Notes: generated from the letters alone by a model not told the origin. A DNA stretch of 42,595 bases from Parcubacteria group bacterium GW2011_GWB1_45_10 (GCA_001001185.1 LCKC01000002.1:1-42595), one strand, 5' to 3'; shown: positions 14,657 through 22,182, counted from the first letter of the stretch. Program-made: numbers and translations.

Positions 14657-15696
14657 TATTTCTCTTTCAGAACGGCGCGGAGAAAGCGCGGTTCAATAAG
14701 TTCATCAGTGTCTATTACCTTCTTTTGCTCATCCTTACGATGCTCCATTATAAACTCGTTTATCATTTTCATATTGCCGTAGAGCGAACCCAAACCTTGG
14801 GTAAAGGTAAATGCTGTTTTATTGTCCCGCTCGTTGAGCATGGTGATGCCCTTAAGTTGTTCGGCGATACTTTCTTTCGTGTCACCGAATTCCTTTGCAA
14901 TAACGGCGTTCGCTTCTTCCGAATTGTCGCGCCAAAAACGCAGAGCTTTAAAATACGCGCGGATGATTTTTAAAATAGTTTCCGGATTCGCTTCTATGAA
15001 ATCGGAGTGGAATGTAAGAATATCCGTGATAAGTCCCGGCGCATTAGCAGAGGAGTACAAAGTATGAACACCGCCGTTTTTAGCGATAAGCTGCGAGAGA
15101 AACGGCTCGTGCGACACTGCCGCGTCTGCCTTGCCTTCAATAAGATTCTTGATACTTTCTTCCGGATTGCCCGGGACTGGAACAATGTCGGACAGAGATA
15201 AATTATTTTCGCCGAGCGCCCAAGCGACAAAAAACTCCTCAAGAGTCCCCACCTCATAGGCGACTCGCCTTCCTTTCAGGTCAGGGATATTTTTTATACC
15301 CTGCCTGGCCACAATGGCGTCCGAACCGTTAGAATAATCAATTGCCAGAATAACTTTATGATCCAATCCGTTTAAGGATTCATTTATGGCATCCAATGTT
15401 AAATTTGCCCGTCCCTGAATTTTCCCGGCAACATAGTCTTTGGAAAGCTCGCCTAAGGCGATGTATCGTTTGATTTCAACGTCCAACCCGGCTTCCCTGA
15501 AGTATCCTTTATCGCGAGCCACATACAAAGGAAGATATCCCGGCCAGGTTTCAGTGCCAATGACAATCTTTCCTTGGTAGGACGCCGGGGATGGCCGGCT
15601 TTTTTCGCCTTGAAAAAACCGCGTATAGCCAAACCAGCCAACCATTCCTATGGCAATAATGGCGAGGGTGGAAATTATTAGTATTTTTTTGTTCAT
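14656..15696 (-). CDS. Membrane-tethered NMT1/SsuA-like solute-binding protein
   Basis: A 346-residue protein with an N-terminal membrane anchor (about 4-22), no lipobox cysteine, and an ABC-type nitrate/sulfonate/taurine or thiamine-precursor binding fold (NMT1/SsuA). Motifs seen are KIVIGTETWPGYLPLYVARDKG, GLDVEIKRY, NLTLDAI, DLKGRRVAYEVGT and AAVSHEPFL. No permease or ATPase lies beside it. It is first in a run NMT1-like, Cache-HAMP, PstS-like, histidine kinase, so it probably presents ligand to a sensor rather than a transporter (inference). The ligand cannot be predicted. About 200 nt of non-coding DNA precede it. Confidence 0.88.
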   Translation of the reverse strand: MNKKILIISTLAIIAIGMVGWFGYTRFFQGEKSRPSPASYQGKIVIGTETWPGYLPLYVARDKGYFREAGLDVEIKRYIALGELSKDYVAGKIQGRANLTLDAINESLNGLDHKVILAIDYSNGSDAIVARQGIKNIPDLKGRRVAYEVGTLEEFFVAWALGENNLSLSDIVPVPGNPEESIKNLIEGKADAAVSHEPFLSQLIAKNGGVHTLYSSANAPGLITDILTFHSDFIEANPETILKIIRAYFKALRFWRDNSEEANAVIAKEFGDTKESIAEQLKGITMLNERDNKTAFTFTQGLGSLYGNMKMINEFIMEHRKDEQKKVIDTDELIEPRFLRAVLKEK

Positions 15697-15894
15697 TTTT
15701 TTATCAATTAGTTAATTTTATTTTTGTTTTAATTAGCAAAGTTGATTTTGAAATGTTGTGTGCAACGGTATTTTTTCTTGCTCACCAACGGTTTCCAGTT
15801 CGAAAAGCGGTTTTGTCTTTTGACGCGCTGTTTCTTGAGTAGTTTTTCATAACTTTATTTTATAATGTTTTTTTGCTCGTAAAATTAGCCGAGT
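15697..15894. other. Intergenic region with AT-rich leader
   Basis: About 200 nt between the coiled-coil protein gene and the NMT1-like gene. A TATAAA-type -10 (15864-15859, minus) could start the sensor operon, but its -35 is poor. The word ACCGTTG occurs twice about 16 nt apart. A 22-codon ORF (start MKNYSRN) lacks a ribosome-binding site and is not called. Confidence 0.3.
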
Positions 15895-16932
15895 CTAAAC
15901 TTTAGCTGGCTCTTCCACGAAGTTGCTTTTAACTTGATTCGCTTTTTTCAGCTCCTCAATCTCTTTTTTCAGCTCCACCATCTTCAGTTCGCGGTCAACC
16001 ATTAATCGGTTGACCAGCTTCAACTCTTCAACTTTTTCTTCAAGCGTCTTTGTCCTTTCAGTGACTGTCTGCTCAAGCCCGGTTTTCAGTTTTTCCAGTT
16101 CGGCGGTTCTTTCTTTAACCGTCTGTTCCAGATTATTTTTCAAATCTTCAAGCTCCTTAGTCCGCTCAGAGACTCTTTTTTCCAGCTCTTGGCGCGAGAT
16201 AAATGAAACCCGCTCTTCAAAAAGAATGTTTTCCGGAACGAAATCAAAAAAACGAAGAATCAGCTCCGGGTCGCTCGTTAGCTTGAAAAACGCGAAAGAT
16301 TTTTTCGCGATATCCAGGCTGACTTTTGAACCGAAAGAACCCTCGACTTCTTTGTAAAGCGCCTGGTACAAAGAAGAAAGGAACGCAAACAGCTCGGCAT
16401 CGGCAATGGAATAGATTTTTTCCTGGGTAAGAAGCGGGGAAAAATCAATGCCAGTTTTGCCAACCGTCAACTCCTGAAACTTTGTCCCTTTGGCCGCTTG
16501 AAAAACAAGCTCTGTCAGCCGGGAATTGCCGAAACTATTTTTAACAATCTCTGCCAGGCCAGTCGAGATAATCTCAAAAAATAAAATCTCCTGCTCAATT
16601 TTGGAAGCAAAAAACAGGCGCAAAATCACCGGCAGGTTTTTAACCTCAACCGCCACCAAAATCGCCGAACGCAACGACTCTCTGGTGAAGCTGCTCTGGA
16701 CAACCGGCGGAACGTGATTTAAGACAAAATGCTCCAAAGCCAGAAAATTGCGGGCATAAGCCGGCTGCCTTTGTTCTTCGGCCAGCTGGTCGATTTTCTG
16801 ATACTCTTCCCAGATATCCTTGACAAGCTCTTTTTGGTTGATAAAGCCGTAAACGCAGTTAAACAGCCTTTCAACGGCAATCGTTGCCGCAACCTCGTCT
16901 TTTTCCGGCTGATTAAATATTCCCTGAGCCAT
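15895..16932 (-). CDS. Uncharacterised protein with C-terminal coiled-coil repeats
   Basis: A 345-residue cytoplasmic protein with no signal peptide or membrane helix. Residues 1-235 are a mostly helical domain I do not recognise. From about 238 onward there are three imperfect 22-residue coiled-coil repeats (LEKRVSERTKELEDLKNNLEQ, ...VKERTAELEKLKTGLEQ, ...VTERTKTLEEK). The last part contains LVNRLMVDRELKMVELKKE, the module that also ends the Cache-HAMP protein. The gene stands alone behind its own promoter, divergent from the membrane-sensor gene at 17036. I infer a cytoplasmic scaffold or adaptor contacting the sensor coiled coils. There is no catalytic signature. Confidence 0.75.
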   Translation of the reverse strand: MAQGIFNQPEKDEVAATIAVERLFNCVYGFINQKELVKDIWEEYQKIDQLAEEQRQPAYARNFLALEHFVLNHVPPVVQSSFTRESLRSAILVAVEVKNLPVILRLFFASKIEQEILFFEIISTGLAEIVKNSFGNSRLTELVFQAAKGTKFQELTVGKTGIDFSPLLTQEKIYSIADAELFAFLSSLYQALYKEVEGSFGSKVSLDIAKKSFAFFKLTSDPELILRFFDFVPENILFEERVSFISRQELEKRVSERTKELEDLKNNLEQTVKERTAELEKLKTGLEQTVTERTKTLEEKVEELKLVNRLMVDRELKMVELKKEIEELKKANQVKSNFVEEPAKV

Positions 16933-16978
16933 GATAAAATATTAAATGCGACTTTATCTTAACGGAATTATGGAATGA

Positions 16979-17006
16979 TTCATAATTAAGACAGAGTTGT
17001 TTTCAA
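16979..17006 (-). promoter_or_regulatory. Promoter for the coiled-coil protein in a divergent intergenic region
   Basis: TTGAAA (17006-17001) and TATGAA (16984-16979) on the minus strand are 16 nt apart. The predicted 5' UTR is about 40 nt. On the plus strand the same 103-nt gap holds TTGTTT (16997-17002) and TATCAT (17022-17027), 19 nt apart, with TATCAT ending 8 nt before the ATG at 17036. The two promoters therefore overlap, which allows mutual interference. Confidence 0.45.
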
Positions 17007-17035
17007 GAACTAATTATTAATTATCATAACACAAT

Positions 17036-17857
17036 ATGAAGTTCTACAAAAACCCGGATTTCATTATTTTGTGCGTTCTGTTCCTGGTCAATATTGTCTG
17101 GGACATTCTGCTCTACCTGAACCCGGACCACCAAACCATCTGGAATTATTTGTTAAACGCCAGCTACGGTTTGATGTTTTTGTATGCCGGCGTTTACGGC
17201 GTCCTCAAGGGCTCAACTCTGGATTCAGCCAGTCCGATCAGAAAAATGATGTTCTGGCTCGGCGTCGGGTTTATTTCCTGGGGTGCCGGCCTTTTCACCT
17301 GGACTTATTACAATCTTTTCCTGAATATTGAGACGCCTTATCCGTCTTTGGCCGATATTCTTTTTATCATGGCTTATCCGGCAATCGGCCTGGCCTGCTC
17401 CTATTTTATTAAGTTTTTCAAACCGCTCTTAACGCCAAAAATTATCCGTGACTCTGTTTTGCTTGCCGTTTTAGCGACGGGTTTCAGTTTTTACGTTTTC
17501 AACCCGAGCTTGTCGCCGGAACTGGGGTTTTGGGAAAAGTTTTTCAATCTGGCTTATCCGGTCGGCGACTCAATCATCATGTCCATGGCGTTTATGATGT
17601 TTCGCATCGGCGTCGGCAGAATGCAGCCGGGATTTTTGGTTTTCCTTGGCGGCTTGTCAGTGATGATTGTCGCTGATTTTGCTTTCGCCATCCAGACTTC
17701 CAAGGAAGTTTATTGGAACGGCAGCATCTCCGACCTGCTCTTCATCATCTCCATCTTTATCATCAACCTTTCAATGATTATGGTGGTCTCTTCGCAGACA
17801 ACCGAATCCCAGTTTATTGGCGGCAATATTGCCAAAGAATCGGAAATAAAAGTTTAA
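17036..17857 (+). CDS. Eight-helix membrane protein resembling a sensor module
   Basis: A 273-residue integral membrane protein with about eight helices and short loops. It is the only long plus-strand gene in the window. Motifs such as PYPSLADILFIMAYP and AYPVGDSIIMSMAFMMFRIG resemble the N-terminal membrane sensor fused to GGDEF/EAL or kinase domains in other bacteria, but here the protein ends soon after the last helix with a short polar tail (TTESQFIGGN) and no output domain. It converges with the LytR_C gene, leaving a 10-nt gap with no terminator visible. Function unknown; a detached membrane sensor fits the neighbourhood. Confidence 0.82.
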   Translation: MKFYKNPDFIILCVLFLVNIVWDILLYLNPDHQTIWNYLLNASYGLMFLYAGVYGVLKGSTLDSASPIRKMMFWLGVGFISWGAGLFTWTYYNLFLNIETPYPSLADILFIMAYPAIGLACSYFIKFFKPLLTPKIIRDSVLLAVLATGFSFYVFNPSLSPELGFWEKFFNLAYPVGDSIIMSMAFMMFRIGVGRMQPGFLVFLGGLSVMIVADFAFAIQTSKEVYWNGSISDLLFIISIFIINLSMIMVVSSQTTESQFIGGNIAKESEIKV

Positions 17858-17867
17858 ACGGCAGAGA

Positions 17868-18494
17868 TTATTTTTCGCCGATAACAATCACCACGTCAAA
17901 CTCGCCGGCTTCATCCAGCTCTTGCCAGGATTCCGGCTGGTAACTTTGATTGACGAGCTCAAGAATTTCTTGAAGCGAGTTTTGATAGCTTTTTTTGCTT
18001 GGTTTCACTTGTAATAAAGTCGTTTCTTTCGGCGGCGCCAAGTTGCCGGTTTTCGCCACGCTAAACCCGGCGTCAACCAGACTGGTTTTCAATAAACCAG
18101 CTAGGCCCGGTTTTAAAGTGCTGTTGTAAATCACAATCTTGAGCAAGGTTTTATCTTCCGGCGGCAAAGGCGGTTCCGGCGAAACCAAGAATGAAGCTTC
18201 GGGCTCTTTGGAAAGCTCCGGCGAGACTTCGACTTCAGGGCTTGGCGCAATGACAATCTCCGGCAGATTCAGCTTTTTGGCGACGAGAAAATAACTTTCA
18301 AGGTCGATTTTCTGGGCCTCGGCCTCGCTTGCCCGCTCCGTCGCCAAAAACATTTTATTGATGCTCAAAGACAAAAACACGGCTGATTTGGCAAAAACAA
18401 ACACAACCATCGCGAAAAAAGCCACAGAAATGACCGGATAAATCACCTGTTTAAACCGCAATTTTTTCAGCTGGAAAAAGTATTTTTCAAACAT
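17868..18494 (-). CDS. Membrane-anchored LytR_C-domain protein of the pilus operon
   Basis: The track ORF starts at 18620, but the 42 extra residues overlap the pilO coding region. The ATG at 18494, 1 nt after the pilO stop, is preferred and gives 208 residues. Seen: an N-terminal membrane helix (about 20-42), an acidic, Pro-rich linker (EVEVSPELSKEPEASFLVSP), and a C-terminal domain (about 115-208) with LKIVIYNSTLKPGLAGLLK and the GFSVAKTGN segment typical of the LytR/CpsA/Psr C-terminal (LytR_C) domain. That domain often occurs alone in cell-envelope proteins. Its place after pilM-N and pilO suggests a role in pilus assembly or anchoring, perhaps in the slot normally taken by PilP; that is inference. 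Confidence 0.8.
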   Translation of the reverse strand: MFEKYFFQLKKLRFKQVIYPVISVAFFAMVVFVFAKSAVFLSLSINKMFLATERASEAEAQKIDLESYFLVAKKLNLPEIVIAPSPEVEVSPELSKEPEASFLVSPEPPLPPEDKTLLKIVIYNSTLKPGLAGLLKTSLVDAGFSVAKTGNLAPPKETTLLQVKPSKKSYQNSLQEILELVNQSYQPESWQELDEAGEFDVVIVIGEK

Positions 18495-18495
18495 G

Positions 18496-19059
18496 TTATT
18501 TAACGTAAAGCGTTCCGACAATTGAAAAAGTTGAGGCGTCTTCCCAGCCGCGGACCGGCGAAGCGGAAACATTGATTGAAGAGATTTTCGCCAGATACGG
18601 CAGCTTCTCAAACTGTTCAAGGTAACTAATCAAAGTCACGACTGTGCCGGTCAAAGCAATGTTAAAATCGGTTCTGAAAACCGGAAACGGCGATTCCAGA
18701 ATTTCCGGCGCCGGAACTGGTTCGTTAAACCTTATGGTTTGATACAAGTTTGCCTGGCTCGCCAAACTCTCAACCGCGCCGACAAAATCCAAAATATTGT
18801 CTGCCGGCGGATAAGCGTTTTTCATCCGCTCCTCATTGCCGCCGATTAATGCCAGGCCGCTTTTCAGCTCTTCGGCGGTTTCATTCCTTGTCGCCAAGAG
18901 ATGGGCTAGTTTTTCTTTTTCCGCGAAAGAGTTTGTCTTTTTTTCAATGTCTCCAGAAATAAAACCGACAAGGGTAAATCCAAGCGAACCGACTGCCAAA
19001 GCAAAGATAAGGCTTTTAAAAATACTCAGTCTGACTTGTTTGATATCCGGCAAAAGCAT
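18496..19059 (-). CDS. pilO: PilO-like type IV pilus inner-membrane protein
   Basis: A 187-residue protein with one N-terminal membrane helix (about 12-36), a coiled-coil segment (40-75), and a C-terminal ferredoxin-like domain (about 85-187) with the PilO pattern NILDFVGAVESLASQANL and ALTGTVVTLISYLEQFEKLP. In type IV pilus systems PilO pairs with PilN to form the alignment complex linking PilM to the pilus. It starts 2 nt after the PilM-N stop, in the same operon. Confidence 0.85.
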   Translation of the reverse strand: MLLPDIKQVRLSIFKSLIFALAVGSLGFTLVGFISGDIEKKTNSFAEKEKLAHLLATRNETAEELKSGLALIGGNEERMKNAYPPADNILDFVGAVESLASQANLYQTIRFNEPVPAPEILESPFPVFRTDFNIALTGTVVTLISYLEQFEKLPYLAKISSINVSASPVRGWEDASTFSIVGTLYVK

Positions 19060-19061
19060 GA

Positions 19062-20489
19062 TTATTTGAAATAAATTAACTCCGGGTTTTTCAACCGGAA
19101 AGAAATGGTGAAAGGAATTTTTTCCCGCTGTTCCAGATTCGTCAGCGGTAGCTTAATCTCCGTCAAAATCTCGGAACTTTCCATTCTTTTTTTGAAAGCG
19201 TTCAAAGTGTTTCGGTCATTGGCCACGCCCGTCAAGCTCATCACGCCTTCGGCCGAAGACAGACTAAGATTGATAATGACGGTGCCGGTTTCAACTTTTT
19301 TCTTAAGCTCGTCCAGCAGCCGGCTCCAGACAAGCGAGCCTTTAACAATCTGGCTTGAAGCTTTGAGCAAGGAGTTGATTTCTTTGGCTTTTTCCTCTGT
19401 CTGGGCAATCTCCGGACTGATTGGCACGCTGCCAAGACTTTCCAGCTGTTTTAAAGTTTTTTGCTGGGTTGTTGAAACCAAAACCCAGACGCCGACAAAA
19501 GCCAGGCTGAAAAACAAAGCCAGCCCCACTGTCAGATTAGAGATAAACGACGCGAAGTTAACTGCTTTTTCATGCTCATAAGCAGTTTGCGTGCTGATCG
19601 GCAACAAGCTGATTAAGTTGTCGTCTTCCCTTTCAATCAATCCCCTGGCGGCGGCGCCCAAAGCAAAAAGCCAGTCTTTTTTGTCTCCTTTCCCGATCGC
19701 CATAGACTGGTACTCACCTGTCAAGGGCACGTCTCTGGTTTTTAAATCAAACTCTTCGCTGATTAATTCTCCGGCTGATTCGCAGTAATCCTTGATTCTC
19801 AAAAACTCGTCCGCCAGTTCTTTTTTGGGGAAACTGCTGTTCAAAACCCGGCTGAACCTTAAAAGATTGTTTTTGAAAACAAAAATGCCGCTGCTGCTAA
19901 GGTCAGAGGTTTTGACCAAAACCGATTTGTCTTTCGGAAAATCGGCAATGTGCGTCAAGCTCAAAGGATAAGCCTCCATGGCCACGGGGTGGAACTTAAC
20001 TTTTTTGAAAATCTCCAGAAAAGCGTCCACGGCTTTTTTCGGCACCGCCGCCAAAGAAACTTCGGCGCCCGACTCCTGCTTGTTTGTTTCCCAGGAAACA
20101 TACATCTCGTTTGGCGAAAACGGCAGCTGAAAGTTTATCGCCAGGTCGATTGCCTCATTAAGCTTTTCTCCGGTAATGCTGTACGGAAAGTTCAAAACTC
20201 TTGAATAAACAAAGTTTGGCGGCACGGAAACAACGACGTTGGTGATTGGGAAATGCAGCTTAAGCTGAAGGTTTTTTAAAGATTTTTCAAGCGACAAGGG
20301 GTTTTCAATCTTGCCGTCTTTAATCGTTCCTTCAGCGACCGGCTCTTCGGCAAAAAGCTTCAGCTCCGGTTTTTGTGTTTCGTCGTTTTTTTCCAGCAAA
20401 ACCAAACGCACAAAACTGTCAGAAATCTCCAGACCGGCAATCAATTCTTCGCCGGTGAAGAGCCTGATGATATTTTTGGGAATCTTCAT
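19062..20489 (-). CDS. pilM: PilM-PilN fusion, type IV pilus alignment complex
   Basis: A 475-residue fusion. Residues 1-310 are a PilM actin-like ATPase domain (ELIAGLEISDSFVRLVLLE, TNVVVSVPPNFVYSRVLNFP, EAIDLAINFQLPFS). Unlike PilM alone, the chain continues through one membrane helix (about 320-347, SNLTVGLALFFSLAFVGVWV) into a PilN-type periplasmic domain (about 365-475; SLVWSRLLDELKKKV, MSLTGVANDRNTLNAFKKRM). In most bacteria PilM binds the short cytoplasmic tail of PilN; here the two partners are one polypeptide. It is first in the operon PilMN-PilO-LytR_C, behind an extended -10 promoter and downstream of the rplK terminator. Confidence 0.88.
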   Translation of the reverse strand: MKIPKNIIRLFTGEELIAGLEISDSFVRLVLLEKNDETQKPELKLFAEEPVAEGTIKDGKIENPLSLEKSLKNLQLKLHFPITNVVVSVPPNFVYSRVLNFPYSITGEKLNEAIDLAINFQLPFSPNEMYVSWETNKQESGAEVSLAAVPKKAVDAFLEIFKKVKFHPVAMEAYPLSLTHIADFPKDKSVLVKTSDLSSSGIFVFKNNLLRFSRVLNSSFPKKELADEFLRIKDYCESAGELISEEFDLKTRDVPLTGEYQSMAIGKGDKKDWLFALGAAARGLIEREDDNLISLLPISTQTAYEHEKAVNFASFISNLTVGLALFFSLAFVGVWVLVSTTQQKTLKQLESLGSVPISPEIAQTEEKAKEINSLLKASSQIVKGSLVWSRLLDELKKKVETGTVIINLSLSSAEGVMSLTGVANDRNTLNAFKKRMESSEILTEIKLPLTNLEQREKIPFTISFRLKNPELIYFK

Positions 20490-20538
20490 TATTTATCTAA
20501 AATAAATCGCCTTCTTTAGGTTTGCGGTCTTTACAATT

Positions 20539-20547
20539 ATTATATCA
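20539..20547 (-). promoter_or_regulatory. Extended -10 promoter of the pilMN-pilO operon
   Basis: TGATATAAT on the minus strand; predicted 5' UTR of about 43 nt to the ATG at 20489. No convincing -35 is seen. It lies directly downstream of the rplK terminator. Confidence 0.7.
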
Positions 20548-20578
20548 AAAAGCAAAGACAAGACCAGTTTTAACGCGC

Positions 20579-20606
20579 AAAAACCTCCGCCGCAGCGGAG
20601 GTTTTT
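20579..20606 (-). terminator. Rho-independent terminator after rplK
   Basis: CCTCCGC-tgcg-GCGGAGG on the minus strand is followed by TTTTT. A-runs on the other side make it potentially bidirectional. It separates secE-nusG-rplK from the pilus operon. Confidence 0.92.
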
Positions 20607-20631
20607 GTTTTATGCTTTGTGTTTTTACGGA

Positions 20632-21057
20632 TTATTTCTCAATCTCAATGCCCATGGAACGGGCGGTGCCTTCGATGGTCTTTTTCGCACCAGCCAGGTC
20701 ATTGACGTTTAAGTCTGCGATTTTCTTTTCGGCGAGCTCGTCAAGCTGTTTTTTGGTGATTTTGCCGACTTTTTTCTTGTTCGGTTCGCCCGAGCCCTTT
20801 TCCGCGCCGACAGCTTTTCTCAACAAATCAGAAGCTGGCGGGGTTTTCAAAACATACTCAAAACTGCGGTCGGTGAAAATGGTAATCTCAACCGGAATAA
20901 TGTCTGTGCCGCGATCAGCCGTGGCGTCGTTGAACTTCTTGACGAAATCGCCGATGTTCACGCCGTGCTGTCCCAAAGCCGGGCCCAAAGGCGGCGCCGG
21001 CGTCGCTTTGCCGGCCTGAATCTGAAGTTTTAATTTTGTTTTTATTTCTTTTGCCAT
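20632..21057 (-). CDS. rplK: 50S ribosomal protein L11
   Basis: A 141-residue L11 of normal length. The N-terminal domain has [23 protein letters not shown] and [11 protein letters not shown]; the C-terminal rRNA-binding domain has [12 protein letters not shown] and [10 protein letters not shown]. It binds the GTPase-associated centre of 23S rRNA. It follows nusG, as in most bacteria, but a terminator and the pilus operon come next instead of rplA (L1). Confidence 0.98.
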   Translation of the reverse strand: MAKEIKTKLKLQIQAGKATPAPPLGPALGQHGVNIGDFVKKFNDATADRGTDIIPVEITIFTDRSFEYVLKTPPASDLLRKAVGAEKGSGEPNKKKVGKITKKQLDELAEKKIADLNVNDLAGAKKTIEGTARSMGIEIEK

Positions 21058-21134
21058 CTGTTTCCCAACGAATAACGAATTTTTACGAATAAACGAATTG
21101 AGTATTCTACGACATTTTCAAATAAAAGTCAAAG

Positions 21135-21179
21135 ATTAGTATATTCGTGAATTAGTACTGATTCGTAATTCGCTGATTA
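21135..21179. repeat. 45-bp intergenic repeat copy at the 3' end of nusG
   Basis: About 82% identical (37 of 45 positions) to 21798-21842 after secE. It includes the nusG stop codon and ends in ATTCGCTGATTA. The rest of both spacers shares a further word, ACGAATTT(TT)ACGaATAAACGAATT. It consists of degenerate 'ATTCGTAATTAGTA' words. Confidence 0.75.
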
Positions 21180-21722
21180 AATCTTTTTAATTTGAAGAAA
21201 ATCCAGTTCCACCGGGGTTTCGCGGCCAAGGAAATTAACCATCACTTTGACTTTGCCGCGCTCGTGGTCAACTTCATTGAGCTTGCCTTCCATTTCTTTG
21301 AACGGCCCGTCAACAATCCTGACCAGGTCGCCGATCTCGGCATCCATGACATACTGCGGTTCCCCGGTTTCCAGCTGTTTCAAAATATTTTCCATCTCTT
21401 TCTTGTCAACCGGAATCGGCGTAATCCCCGAACCGACAAAGCCAGTCACCTGGGGAGTGTTCCTGACAACATACCACGACTCATCAGTGACAATCATCTC
21501 AACAAAAACATAGCCCGGGAAAAGCCTTTCTTCAACCGTGGTTTTTTTGCCGCCGCGGATCTTCACTTTTTCCAACTTCGGCACCAAAACATTAAAGACT
21601 TTGTCCGCCATGTTTAACGACTCAACTCTCTGCTTCAAGCTCCTGGCGACGGCTTCTTCGTAGCCGGAGTAGGTGTGGATAACGTACCAGTTCCTTTCTT
21701 GGGTCAGCTGTTGTTTGGCCAT
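21177..21722 (-). CDS. nusG: Transcription termination/antitermination protein NusG
   Basis: A 181-residue NusG of usual length: an NGN domain (NWYVIHTYSGYEEAVARSLKQR, LFPGYVFVEM, VRNTPQVTGFVG) and a C-terminal KOW domain (GDLVRIVDGPFKEMEG). It binds RNA polymerase and couples it to ribosomes or Rho. It lies between secE and rplK, the standard bacterial order. Confidence 0.98.
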   Translation of the reverse strand: MAKQQLTQERNWYVIHTYSGYEEAVARSLKQRVESLNMADKVFNVLVPKLEKVKIRGGKKTTVEERLFPGYVFVEMIVTDESWYVVRNTPQVTGFVGSGITPIPVDKKEMENILKQLETGEPQYVMDAEIGDLVRIVDGPFKEMEGKLNEVDHERGKVKVMVNFLGRETPVELDFLQIKKI

Positions 21723-21797
21723 GATATCAACTAATTACTAATCTGTACGAATTTACGGATAAACGAATTATTAAAAACCTCTTAAAAAATATTCGGA

Positions 21798-21842
21798 ATT
21801 CGTATATTAGTTTATTAGTATTAATTCGTTATTCGCTGATTT
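21798..21842. repeat. 45-bp intergenic repeat copy at the 3' end of secE
   Basis: Partner of 21135-21179. It overlaps the secE stop codon in the same way the other copy overlaps the nusG stop. Confidence 0.75.
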
Positions 21843-22035
21843 ATCTAATAATAATCCGTTCAACAACCTGCAAAAATGCAAAATCAAACAAACCCAAAAA
21901 AATCGCCATCACCCCGGAAAAAACAATAATAATCACCAGATACCTCAAAGTTTCCTGTCTTGTCGGCCAGGAAACTTTCTGAATCTCAACTTTGGTTTCT
22001 TTGAGATAATTTTTTAAAAACTCAATGATTTTCAT
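21841..22035 (-). CDS. secE: Preprotein translocase subunit SecE
   Basis: A 64-residue single-helix SecE, the short form common outside Proteobacteria. Seen: the amphipathic segment YLKETKVEIQKVSWPTRQET with the conserved VxWPtrxE motif, then one membrane helix (about 32-56). It stabilises SecY. First gene of secE-nusG-rplK, with a promoter only about 15 nt before the ATG. Confidence 0.95.
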   Translation of the reverse strand: MKIIEFLKNYLKETKVEIQKVSWPTRQETLRYLVIIIVFSGVMAIFLGLFDFAFLQVVERIIIR

Positions 22036-22049
22036 TTCTTTATTTTATG

Positions 22050-22058
22050 ATTATACCA
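22050..22058 (-). promoter_or_regulatory. Extended -10 promoter for secE-nusG-rplK
   Basis: TGGTATAAT on the minus strand. With a start about 7 nt downstream, the 5' UTR would be only about 8 nt before the secE ATG at 22035, too short for a Shine-Dalgarno. Confidence 0.65.
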
Positions 22059-22086
22059 ATTAAATCCAGAATTTTGTTGTTGGTTG

Positions 22087-22182
22087 CTCGCCTCGCCGAA
22101 GCCTCCGGCGTAGCGCGGGCTCGCCTCGCCGCCCGCTCCGACTCGTCGGAAACGAGGCGAGAAGCCTCCGGCGTAGCGCGGG
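22087..22182. repeat. GC-rich palindromic repeat cluster
   Basis: Two identical 22-nt copies of GAAGCCTCCGGCGTAGCGCG+GG (22098-22119 and 22161-22182), with CTCGCCTCG at 22087 and 22120 and its inverse CGAGGCGAG at 22153-22161. The same 22-mer with one mismatch lies inside the TatD gene at 34641-34662. The GC content contrasts sharply with the AT-rich flanks. No protein is credible here. Confidence 0.8.

Noticed and set aside
15790-15860. 22-codon minus-strand ORF (MKNYSRN...) upstream of the NMT1-like gene
   Set aside because: It has no Shine-Dalgarno, no compositional bias, and ends far from the next start.
18495-18620. N-terminal extension of the LytR_C ORF
   Set aside because: The 42 extra residues overlap the end of pilO in another frame and precede the natural membrane-anchor start at 18494.
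22087-22182. CRISPR array
   Set aside because: Only two copies of a palindromic 22-mer with no regular spacers or cas genes. No CRISPR array was seen anywhere in the window.
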